From Arbacia lixula (lineage: Eukaryota; Echinodermata; Echinoidea; Arbacioida; Arbaciidae), in the NCBI GenBank assembly GCA_963669155.1, contig OZ022576.1, positions 19,697,990 to 19,761,989 of the forward strand: a stretch of DNA of 64,000 bases, given 5' to 3'. Position 1 is the first letter of the stretch, and each line of letters opens with the position of its first letter. This document shows positions 55,705 through 64,000 of this stretch, piece by piece. The notes below the pieces were generated by a model that worked only from the letters and a program-made list of their open reading frames with translations, had not been told where the DNA came from and ran no database searches. A program made the position numbers and the translations under genes.

Positions 55705-55835
55705 AATGGTTATTGTACACTACACTCACGCATGTCAACCCACAACTTCTTTTCTGCCAGAAGCACCATGCATTATTAACGTCACTATTATGCTATTGAC
55801 AGGTTTGGTATACAATGGTCACTGTTTTTTTTTTT
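55705..55835. mobile_element. Fragment of MITE family B
   Basis: CTTCTTTTCTGCCAGAAGCA and TATACAATGGTCACTG match 1310-1405 of the complete family B copy in order and spacing. Both ends are lost. Confidence 0.6.
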
Positions 55836-56016
55836 TAATTGATTATGTGAGGAACAGTTATTATTCTTGTTATGATGTTTGGAATATCAAATAAGTCTTT
55901 CACGTTCGGACTTTTTTTTTTTTTTTTTAACTGTGTATCACTATGCTGCTTGCCTTGCATGTTCGATGACGCCCGATCTTTCTGGTACAAGTCTTCTTTC
56001 TGGAATTATCTTCAAC

Positions 56017-56235
56017 TCAAGTCCATGCAACCTTTTGGCATCTGAACTGCTCAACGACTTCCCTCAGTTCTTCAACTAAATTCAAAATGAAATCATTCCC
56101 AGATGTTGATAGTGGTTTCAGATGGCGATGCATGTCGAAAGCTTCAGGATCTAGGATGGCAGGCGTTGTGCGTCTGGACTGCGTCGCCGTTTCCCTCGCC
56201 CCGCGTTCGCAGGGGATTTCCCAGCAACACAACAC
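56017..56235 (-). other. Possible antisense coding exon near the PNGase F-like gene
   Basis: A minus-strand frame has a protein-like middle: MHRHLKPLSTSGNDFILNLV continuing as an acidic helix EELREVVEQF. It ends in TGA at 56017 with a CpG-rich 5' side. I do not recognise it. It could be a small gene, a first exon or chance. Confidence 0.2.
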
Positions 56236-56244
56236 TGCAGGAGG

Positions 56245-56272
56245 GAGTCACATGACCGTGATCACATGACTC
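56245..56272 (+). promoter_or_regulatory. Paired TCACATGAC motifs upstream of the PNGase F-like gene
   Basis: TCACATGAC at 56248 and CACATGAC at 56264 lie about 280 bp before the ATG, in CpG-rich sequence. The motif is the M-box/CLEAR-type site of MITF/TFE factors. Function here is inferred. Confidence 0.3.
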
Positions 56273-56544
56273 GTACTTTTGCGTCGAAGACACATTGCAT
56301 ACCGCATTCATCTTCATGCGGGTTCACGTAGATGTCTTCGTGATCACTGATACCAAATTTTACGTTTGGTTAAGAATCAGCCTACCTTACAGGGTTAAGC
56401 TTTAAAGTTGAAGAGTTCTGTAGCTGCATGACGAGTCAATCAATGAAACTGAGATTTGAACTGGTCTGAATTGAGGTCAGAGTTAGGATAGGAGCCTAGC
56501 TGATTTTCCATTTGTTGGATGCAGATGAGAGCAGATATTAAAAT

Positions 56545-57422
56545 ATGGCATCGTTTGGCTTTAACTTGTTAGCTCTTCTCGTTCTAGCATTGTGTGGCTG
56601 TTGTCAAGGAGTGACAAGTCTTCTTCAAGTTCAAGCCGAAGACAATCTGCCAACTGATCAATTTCACGAAGTTGCCTTTTCTGGTATAATGGGATCCCAG
56701 GCATTGAGAGATCCAACATTGAAGATGTATGAGCTGACTGCCTCCAAGCCCAGGAAAGAGCAAAACTCTTACAAGGGAAAGGACAGGCTGAACTGGGACA
56801 CATTGAGAAACAAAATCAAAACGGCAACAAATAATCTGCATGGAGGACGAGATGGCCAACACACTTCTGACTCCGGACGTGCTGGAACTAAAAAACTCCC
56901 AGAAGATTCATCCTCACTTGACTTCAAGCCAAACTCAAAACCTGGGAGCCAGCAGGCCACACACAACAATGATGGCAGACTCAACTGGGGTACATTGAGA
57001 CAAAAGATCCAAACAGCAACAAACAATTTACACAAAGGTGGAAAAAGTCATCCGACGGATTCATCCAGATTTGCATCAAGCAGCAGACATCTGAAATTAG
57101 ATGGTGCGAAAGCCACACAAAGCGGGTTTGTTCCCGGACAGCAAGCAGCCCCTTTCACAGTGGAAACAATCAATGGCGTCTTGGCCTTCCCCAGTGCTGT
57201 CCTAGCTAACAAATCCATCATCTTCCACACGTTTGACAACCGCTCTGCCTTCCTGGAGTGTCTGTGGACCTCGGAGAGCTCCCTCGAGGCCTTGGTGGGG
57301 AGCCCGGAGAACACACACTACGTGTTCATGTCGCCCTCCCAGGATGCCAGGCAACAGGCAGAGTGGATGCAACAACAGCTGATGGGTATCTTACAAGAAA
57401 TGGTGCTCAGAGAGGAATTAAG
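56545..57422 (+). CDS. PNGase F-like gene, exon 1
   Basis: Residues 1-292 plus two bases hold the signal peptide, the low-complexity linker with the 20-residue duplication (81-100 and 145-164, 16 of 20 identical) and the start of a conserved-looking segment ETINGVLAFPSAVLANKSII. The frame meets TGA right after the donor AG|GTGAAA, so splicing is needed. Confidence 0.85.
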
Positions 57423-60400
57423 GTGAAAATGTGTTTAAAAGTTAATAAAACTGATAAATCTTTGCTATTCTAATCAAATTGTTGAAGCTTTATTTTGGTA
57501 CACATTTGAATGATGATATCACCATAAAATGTAATGAGGTTAAAGGCAAATGTTCAATACCAGGTAAACAGGAAATGCCTCTTCCCACTTTTATAGGATA
57601 GTCATGCACATTTAGAGACAGTACCTCAATTAGCCTAAATGGTTAGCTTTGATGTAATGAAATTGAAGTGATCTGGAATGAAGAACTGTTACAGTAGTTA
57701 TGATTCATTTATTTGTATGTTTGTTTGTGTGTTTTGGTAATTCTTATCCAGTAATGTTTGCATTTTTTTTTTATAGCTCTAAAAAAATGTCATCACTCCA
57801 GTTTTATTTCTTGGAATTTTAAAATAGAAACATCACACACACTTTGCTTTGTTTCTGACTATGCAGCAAGGACTCTGCTAGGAGTCTTCAGGCCAGGTTC
57901 CATTTTGTGACCACGCCCACCTACCAGCTGGGTAACTGGCTGACTGGTGTCCTGATGGAGTGGGCGTGTCAGGACCATGGGTGTGGCTTCTCACAGGCTG
58001 TCTTCACATCACAGTCAGGTAAATCAACAGGGTTAGGGTTTCTGAAAGAGGAAACTGTACTTAATTGAGATGGCCAATTATAGTAAATTTTGTATCACTG
58101 TTAAAGCAAAAAAAAAACATATCTTTTCGGTTTCAAAATGTTTAACCCATAACTTGCCCCAATGAATAGAGCCCAGTGCCATGCCGCTAATCCAAATTGT
58201 GCCCGCCCCATATCCGCCCTGGGCCAAGTTTATTTTGAGGCCTGTTCAGTTGTGCTTTATTTTCTGTGTTGGCATTTTCGACCCACTATATTTTGATACC
58301 TATACACTTTTACTGAAAAACTTGTACATTGTATAAAAGAAGTAGGCAATTTTATCAGCTTTATTGTGACACCAAGGATGTACAGCAAATTTACCTTGTG
58401 AATTTTTAAAGTAATGATTAACGTTAAGTTGCACAGGATCAGGCACAAGATCAGGGTCGTTGAAGAAACTCTGTTTCTTGCGAGGGGGAGGCATATTGAT
58501 GATGTGATATAAATTACTTGAGAAAAGCCAATATCAGGTGCTGATGGAGACAAGTGACCGAAAGCCAATTATCTGGTGCACGCAAAGTGATGAACAATAG
58601 CGTGTGGGAATCATTCATTAACAGTGCAATAAGCATGAACAGTGATTGCTATTACAAATGCGTGCAAGCATGCACATGGCAGCGTAGCAGTGGCTCGCTC
58701 GCGTTTGCAAAACAGCTGATTGATAGCGCGCTAGCGTGAATAAAGCACCATAACAATCATGCACATGCGGCTTCATGGCACTGTGAGAGTTTATATTAGA
58801 TTGCCTGGGTAACATAATGTCAATGGTAGTTTGTCAATGTAATTTACCTTTGACAAGGGCAGGGTTGAATTCAACTTGTTCTTGGTTTAAACCGTGATTT
58901 AATCAGTAATTACAATCTCGATTTGTAGGCATATTCCTCAAAGAAAACACTAAAAATACCCTTCCTGACAAAGTGCAGGGCTAGTCTGACCTGCTGAAGT
59001 TTATACATTACATGAACCAACTAATTATCTGTTCCAGGTCAAACTGCAGTTTTAAAGCGACTTGATGCCCGGTATGATTGGCTCCCTTCACCTGATGTTG
59101 CCTTGACAACTCCTGTGCGGGTGGTGCTGGCAGCAGATGGCTGTGCCGTCAGGGAGGATGTGTCTGGTAGGGTTGCCATAGTTGTCGCTGGGGGATGCAG
59201 CTTCAGCACAAAGGTCAGGTGGTGTGCTACATCGCTTCTGTATTCTCTGACATCTCTTCTTTCATGGAAGCCATTTGTTCATGTGACTTGCCGTATTGCC
59301 GCACAATCAGGGCAAAATCTTGGCATTAAACTAATCAGTTCTCTGCGATTTTCTTGCTTTCCAGAGGCAGCCGGTTTTCGTTGTCATTCTTGTACATGCT
59401 GCAGCAGTAGTCATTCCCCGAAATATTATGAAACTAGTTGGAAGAGTTTTAAACAATTTGAGAAGGATGTTATTTCATCCAATTTCAAAATCATTATTTT
59501 GATTTTGGTTAGTGTAATGTGAAGTTGCAGGTTAACTTCACATTCACCACACAAAAAGTGTGTGCTGCAAACCTTAAAGCCACATTGCCTGAAATATTTA
59601 GCTGGAAGTTCTTTCTAGGAAAGTACTCTTGAGAAGATTAGTGCAGTCAATGGAATGTTTTTTATGTTTTAAGTTTCACTTTCCTCTGTACAGGTGAGCA
59701 TGATGCAACAATCCTCGGCATTAGGAGTGGTTGTCTACAGCAAGCCTGGAGAACCTGTACAAGATATGAACTGTGAGGGCGCTGAGTGTGACTCTCCTCC
59801 GAGCATTCCGGCTACCATGATCCCATATGACAAAGCCCTCCTTGATTGGTATGATCCATGGACATTTTGCAAATATGTATGTACACCTTCAGTTGCATTT
59901 CCACTTATTACTGGACTGCTGGGTAAAAGTGAAATAGATTTATTGCATCAGCAATATTCACAACGCGAGTTGAAGTGACAAGTCTATGACTTGTGATTCT
60001 TACTGTACCAAAATTGTTGCAAGTTTAAAGATTCAGCATTTCCCTCATTAAAAAAAGCACTGAGAAGAAATTGTAAGTTGTATTGAATCATATGCTTTTG
60101 GAAAGGGATATGAGTATGAAATTGTATTCTAACAACAAATTTGAATATAAGAAAAGTGCCAACGGTATATTTTGTGCTTGCCTCTTTTTTTTTTCATTAG
60201 CAGCTAGCATATCATCATAGATTGCTTTGTCTCCCTCAGTTTTGGGATTAAGATTAATCAACATTACCTTTTTTCCTTTTGCTGGCTTTCTTCTTTCTAG
60301 TTTGAACACCAGTGAAACGAACGTGAGCTTCCAGACGACTCCCAGTGAGAACTTCTACTTTGCCGTTGATGCCCAGGGTCTCCTAGCTGAGATGGGCTGG

Positions 60401-63400
60401 CTGCTCTACCCATCCTTCCAATTCTTTGTATGGCAGGCGGAGTGGTAACTACAATTGTCATTATGTAACAAAAATAAATCAAAGTTTTAACCTATGTTTT
60501 ACTGAACCCACATATATGCGGGCTGGCTTTTTTTCCACTCAGATACTATGCAGCATGACTCCCATACAATCTGAACTTTGGACAATAGACGACAGGCTAT
60601 GACTTAACTTCAAATACCTTTAAGTCGCAATTAAGCTGACCAGGGTTCACAAAACCAGAAAATCTAACTGTGAGCAATGGCTTAACATCATTATTTACAA
60701 ACAGCATGATGTCAGGGGGAAGAATTATGTAGCTGTTGTGCCTGAATAGTCCACAAAGGATAAGCTGTGTAGGGCATAATTGAGCTGTTATCACCCACTC
60801 TGCTGTGCTTGTTGAGACTTATTTTTTTGAGTGGGAAATGCTAACTCTGCAAGAAGCCAGGGGTGTGCTGATGTTTCTACATAGGGCGGTACATGTACTA
60901 GCCAAATTTGCAATATAGATACCAACCTTCATTATAGATAAATAAGAATAGTCAAGAGAACATTTTGTTAAAAACGATACATGGCATGATTTGCATTATA
61001 TATCATTTGGTGTATTCCACTCTCTTCATTTTTGTGTTTTTTTTTTACTGGAGAAAGGTAGTAAACGGAGTCTTCTTTGATAATTAACACTTCTGGTATA
61101 TTTTGTCTATGGTGCTCTTATTGTAGTTGGATTAGGGCATACAACTGACAGTAGTCTAAATTTTATGTTGTGTAGTGGGGATTGTAAGCTCTGTCTTGTT
61201 TCTGCTGATTCCAGGTTTGACTATAGGACTGCCTTGTTGAAGAACCTGACTGAGGAGGTGGTGGTCGTGCCTGTCATCAATGAAACTATCATGCAAGGGC
61301 AAACCGGCGTACTCAAAACTGTCTCAATCCCTTCCCTTCAAGGTCAGGTTCATTCTTTTTGACACAAGTGCTACAGCATGGGTTTCTACATGTCATGGAA
61401 TGTCATAAGTTTCTTAATTTCCATGAAAGTTATGGGGGTAGGGGGTGGGAGGAGAGCATACATACACAACAGCTCAAAGGAATTGGCACGGTTATAGGGA
61501 AAGGGAAGAAAGGGAAGGAGCCGCAGTTTTAAACCGCGGAATATTTTGTCCAGTTCAGCATGAAACACGATGCTCGTGCCAATTCCTTTGAGCTGTAGTG
61601 TAGTTATCACCACTCTATTGCCTTAACTACTGTGCAATAACTGTGTCATAATTTGTACATTGAAGAGGGAAACTAAACGTCCACTTGAATACCTGAATAT
61701 TTTCATCCATTTGTCCAGTGCAGTGTATTGTATAATAAAAGGTAAATTATTGTAAATCTCAAACTCTCTCTTTCTTTTTCACTCCTTCTCCAACTTTCTG
61801 TCTCTCTGTCATTCTCTCACTCTCTCCCTCACCTGCTCCCTATCCCATTTTCCCTCCCCATAGATGTGTCGGTCCTAGAGCTGGATGCTTCCCTCTCCTG
61901 CCCCAGTGAGAGAGACGAAGACTGCCCTCCATGGGACCACACGGTGCATCTCTATGTCTGCTGCAACCAGTCGTCACCTCTGTGTGGTATGGAGCTGGGC
62001 AGATGGATCACACCATTCAGGAGGTATATCGAATTGTAATAAAATCACATTCCACTCAATATTCAATTTTATGGATGCTCCATGTCTAGAGATGGAAAAG
62101 CACCCTTCAGGGATTTGCAAAAATGCATAAAGAGTAACAACTAACAAAGTACTCAAGTACATATATTTTAGGAATCATTTAGGTATTAAGAATGTATTCA
62201 ATAAACGTGCTGCAATAGTTCTTAAATAATGAGTTTGGAAAAGTTTGTAGCCTTCCAACAACTACCAATCACCATCCATGGTATATATGATAAGAAAACC
62301 TTTTAGCCAGCAAATTCATCTACTGCAGGATGTGCTCTGTAACATATTTAGAAAACGTTTTCTATGAAGCTATGACAGGTAGATAGAAGAACTTGTATTT
62401 GATGTTGTACATCTGTTTTCTCTGCCCCCCCCCCCATACTCCACTACTAGACGAATTGGCCGTTGGTTAACTGACGTGACGCCACTAGCTCCATTGTTGA
62501 CATCAGGAAACTGCACCTTCAACATGAAGAGTGATGCGTGGTGGGCCCAAGCATGGAAACCTTCACTCAGTCTGAGACTGCACACGTCTGGTAAGAAAGG
62601 GTCGGGGTAGAATCATTGCACGTTGCTAGAGCGATTATAATCACATGACCTGTAGCTAGCCCGGGCTATTTTGAAATCACATAGCGGGGGGGGGGGGAGG
62701 GGGGTGGCAAAAAAAAATGTCTTTCATCAGTAAGAATAAAAATAATGATACATTAATGAATTTTGGCTAGATACAGAATTTGCACTGGATTTGTACATGA
62801 AATCATGTTTTTCAGCAATTTTTGGTCTGACATGCACGTACAAGATGTTACGTAACTTCGGAACCACGTACCTCCGTGTCGCAAATTTGGTCTTAAAAGT
62901 TGCGTGAGACTTGAAGGAAAAAAGTCAGGAAACGTCGCGGCGTGATCTTTTCGCGTTACAAATTTATCGCAAAAAATGTAGAGGGGGGGGCTGTTTTTGC
63001 CCCCCCTCCCCCTGGCTAGATAGGGTTAAGGTAGTAAAGGTTGGTAAAGACTCTATAGCTGGTAAATAATCAAGTGTCATTCTGCCGTGATTACAAGTGC
63101 CATTTTAGTTTGACTTTAGAATACCAGGTCGGAGTCCTCTCTTAATGATAAAATTGTCTGGTGACACGATAGCAGAACTGTTCATCCCTGATAACGTTTC
63201 TGAACACTTTTGGAATTCAATTAACCCATTCTTTACTGAGCCCACATACCGTATTTGCGGGCTGGCTTTTCTTTACTCGGTTACTAAGCAGCATGTTTCC
63301 CGCACTATCTACTGTGCCAACAATAGACAACAGGATTGAAATTCCGTAAAGGGTGCAATTAAGCCACTCACCTTTGGTTGCTGCTGTTCCATGCCAAAAT

Positions 63401-63750
63401 GTTAACATCCTCATTGGACCAGGGTTTACAGAGCCAAAAAATCTAAACCTTGAGCAATGGATTTAAGTAGTTTCTAACCTTGTGATATAAACTGCTCAAG
63501 CATTTTTTGATTATTCAGTAAGTGATTGATTGTGCTCGAGTAATTCATTGACTTTTTGTAAGTAGTCTATTTGATTGCTTGATGATTAATTGATTATTTG
63601 ACCAACTTTCCTGATGTCATGTTAGAACGCTCCAATGAAGAGAGTCGTCCACAGCAAATCCTGCCTCTGTTTCGTGGTGGAACTTTCAATCAGTCGTACA
63701 ACGAGCAATACGAACCATATCAGTTCTCTGTCCCTGCTGGAACCCAAAAG
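56545..63750 (+). CDS. Secreted PA-domain and PNGase F-like protein, first 9 exons (partial)
   Basis: The exons are 56545-57422, 57867-58018, 59038-59213, 59694-59848, 60301-60444, 61215-61342, 61864-62023, 62451-62590 and 63626-63750. They join in frame to 686 residues and continue past the window. Residues 1-22 (MASFGFNLLALLVLALCGCC...) are a signal peptide. Residues 81-164 hold two copies of RLNWxTLRxKIxTATNNLH. Residues about 375-455 are a protease-associated (PA) domain, with GRVAIVVAGGCSFSTK and IPATMIPYDKA. From about 500 the sequence resembles the PHM/PNGase F fold, with CPPWDHTVHLYVCC, ELGRWITPFRR and RWLTDVTPLAPLL. Many Asn-X-Ser/Thr sites fit a secretory or lysosomal glycoprotein. 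PNGase F removes N-glycans, but activity cannot be assumed here. Related animal proteins remain uncharacterised as far as I know. Confidence 0.85.
57423..57866 (+). other. PNGase F-like gene, intron 1
   Basis: AT-rich intron without recognisable elements. Confidence 0.5.
57867..58018 (+). CDS. PNGase F-like gene, exon 2
   Basis: Residues 293-343, KDSARSLQARFHFVTTPTYQ to SQAVFTSQS, with the cysteine pair CQDHGCGF. The acceptor choice (TATGCAG) is fixed by the reading frame. Confidence 0.88.
58019..59037. other. PNGase F-like gene, intron 2
   Basis: A minus-strand frame at 58300-58494 (MPPPRKKQSFFNDPDLVPDP...) looks somewhat protein-like but has no known relative or splice support. Otherwise nothing seen. 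Confidence 0.4.
59038..59213 (+). CDS. PNGase F-like gene, exon 3 (PA domain start)
   Basis: Residues 345-402, QTAVLKRLDARYDWLPSPDV to GRVAIVVAGGCSFSTK. The last part is the first half of the PA domain. Donor AAG|GTCAGG. Confidence 0.9.
59214..59693 (+). other. PNGase F-like gene, intron 3
   Basis: The reading frame stays open by chance for about 300 nt into the intron, but the continuation lacks PA-domain character. Confidence 0.5.
59694..59848 (+). CDS. PNGase F-like gene, exon 4 (PA domain end)
   Basis: Residues 403-453, VSMMQQSSALGVVVYSKPGE to IPATMIPYDKALLD, completing the PA fold. Donor TG|GTATGA. Confidence 0.9.
59849..60300. other. PNGase F-like gene, intron 4
   Basis: A minus-strand frame ending at 60088 reads KGKKVMLINLNPKTEGDKAI and then a Lys-rich stretch. 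It is unexplained but overlaps the exon 5 polypyrimidine tract, so it may be chance. Confidence 0.35.
60301..60444 (+). CDS. PNGase F-like gene, exon 5
   Basis: It completes Cys454 and encodes 455-501, LNTSETNVSFQTTPSENFYF to FFVWQAE. Two sequons (NTS, NVS). Donor TG|GTAACT. Confidence 0.88.
60445..61214. other. PNGase F-like gene, intron 5, with repeat Y copy 1
   Basis: The segment 60500-60690 (GCGGGCTGGCTTTT ... GAGCAATGG) is shared with 63225-63463 in intron 8. Nothing else is seen. Confidence 0.55.
61215..61342 (+). CDS. PNGase F-like gene, exon 6
   Basis: It completes Trp502 and encodes 503-544, FDYRTALLKNLTEEVVVVPV to TVSIPSLQ. Sequons NLT and NET. Confidence 0.88.
61465..61600. mobile_element. 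TA-flanked hairpin MITE, copy 2 (internally deleted)
   Basis: The ends CACAACAGCTCAAAGG and inverted CACTACAGCTCAAAGG match the copy at 20236-20468. Half of one arm is missing, leaving 136 bp. TA flanks both ends. Confidence 0.8.
61601..61863 (+). other. PNGase F-like gene, intron 6 end
   Basis: A CT-rich tract (61765-61862) precedes the exon 7 acceptor. Confidence 0.6.
61864..62023 (+). CDS. PNGase F-like gene, exon 7 (CPPWDH motif)
   Basis: It completes Asp545 and encodes 546-597 plus two bases. CPPWDHTVHLYVCC (565-578) and ELGRWITPFR resemble the PNGase F C-terminal-type domain, where a Cys-Pro-x-Trp-Asp segment is characteristic. Donor AG|GTATAT. Confidence 0.9.
62024..62450 (+). other. 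PNGase F-like gene, intron 7
   Basis: AT-rich intron with a C run near 62425-62435 close to the acceptor. Confidence 0.5.
62451..62590 (+). CDS. PNGase F-like gene, exon 8
   Basis: It completes Arg598 and encodes 599-644, RIGRWLTDVTPLAPLLTSGN to LRLHTS. The join gives ITPFRRRIGRWLTDVTP, continuous with the exon 7 motif. Confidence 0.9.
62591..63625. other. PNGase F-like gene, intron 8, with two repeats
   Basis: It holds the inverted G/C-run hairpin repeat (62680-63040, copy 3, with CGCGTTACAAATTTATCGC) and repeat Y copy 2 (63225-63463). Confidence 0.6.
63626..63750 (+). CDS. PNGase F-like gene, exon 9
   Basis: It completes Glu645 and encodes 646-686, RSNEESRPQQILPLFRGGTF to FSVPAGTQK. Donor AAG|GTAAGC in phase 0. 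The gene continues beyond 64000. Confidence 0.88.
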
Positions 63751-64000
63751 GTAAGCTTTCTTTCTACATCTGATCGAGGTCAAAGCATTTCTGATCACAC
63801 ATAATGATTGATTAGTTAAGAGCATGCCATGTTCATGTGTAATTATGAGTATTGATCTGAAAGTATACCAGTACACATACTAACATCAGCTTCAACATTT
63901 TATGTTCTTCATGACAACTCCATCTCACATTTGTTATATTTATAAATTTACAACTCTACTGCCAAATAGAAGTGCAAATGATCATGATACTTTTTCTGGG
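63751..64000 (+). other. PNGase F-like gene, start of intron 9
   Basis: Intronic sequence to the window edge. Nothing seen. Confidence 0.6.

Noticed and set aside
59103..59522. 139-codon frame running from exon 3 of the PNGase F-like gene into the intron
   Set aside because: The donor at 59213 joins perfectly to the second half of the PA domain at 59694; the read-through part does not.

Overview
The window is animal genomic DNA: intron-rich, about 37-40 % GC by eye, and full of short non-autonomous transposons, microsatellites, poly-C/poly-G runs and the word TACATGTA. Gene content and repeat style suggest a marine invertebrate deuterostome, most likely an echinoderm such as a sea urchin. 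The species is inferred, not proven. There is no bacterial or viral gene content.

Three protein-coding genes account for all convincing exons. (1) Positions 3695-36725, plus strand: a complete AHCYL/IRBIT gene (S-adenosylhomocysteine hydrolase-like protein) of 13 coding exons, 529 residues by my splice model. A CCAAT/CRE-type promoter lies just upstream and an unusual alternative leader exon lies inside intron 1. (2) Positions 43345-50191, minus strand: a complete NRF1 gene (nuclear respiratory factor 1, the sea urchin P3A2 family) of 8 coding exons, 463 residues. Its probable 5' non-coding exon and promoter lie in a CpG-rich patch near 51.6-52.2 kb. (3) From 56545 to beyond the right edge, plus strand: the first 9 exons (686 residues) of a secreted protein with a PA domain followed by a PNGase F-like domain.

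AHCYL and NRF1 are convergent, with candidate poly(A) signals only about 150 bp apart near 40.3-40.4 kb. NRF1 and the PNGase F-like gene are divergent, separated by about 4.5 kb of repeats.

The strongest unusual result is a family of five box C/D snoRNA genes, one in each of five successive NRF1 introns (introns 4-8), all on the NRF1 sense strand. Three copies carry two guides that pair with neighbouring stretches of 18S rRNA. By the box+5 rule the predicted methylated bases are 11 nt apart, the spacing of the human sites Am590 and Gm601. A second result is the 320-residue AHCYL leader exon, which encodes ten 20-residue Lys/Glu-rich repeats and splices in frame to exon 2.

The remaining DNA is intron or intergenic sequence holding TTAA-flanked (Kolobok/T2-like) MITEs, TA-flanked hairpin MITEs, hAT-like elements, a tRNA-derived SINE and a minisatellite that seems to have grown from the SINE head. 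Several families recur within the window, giving internal evidence of mobility.
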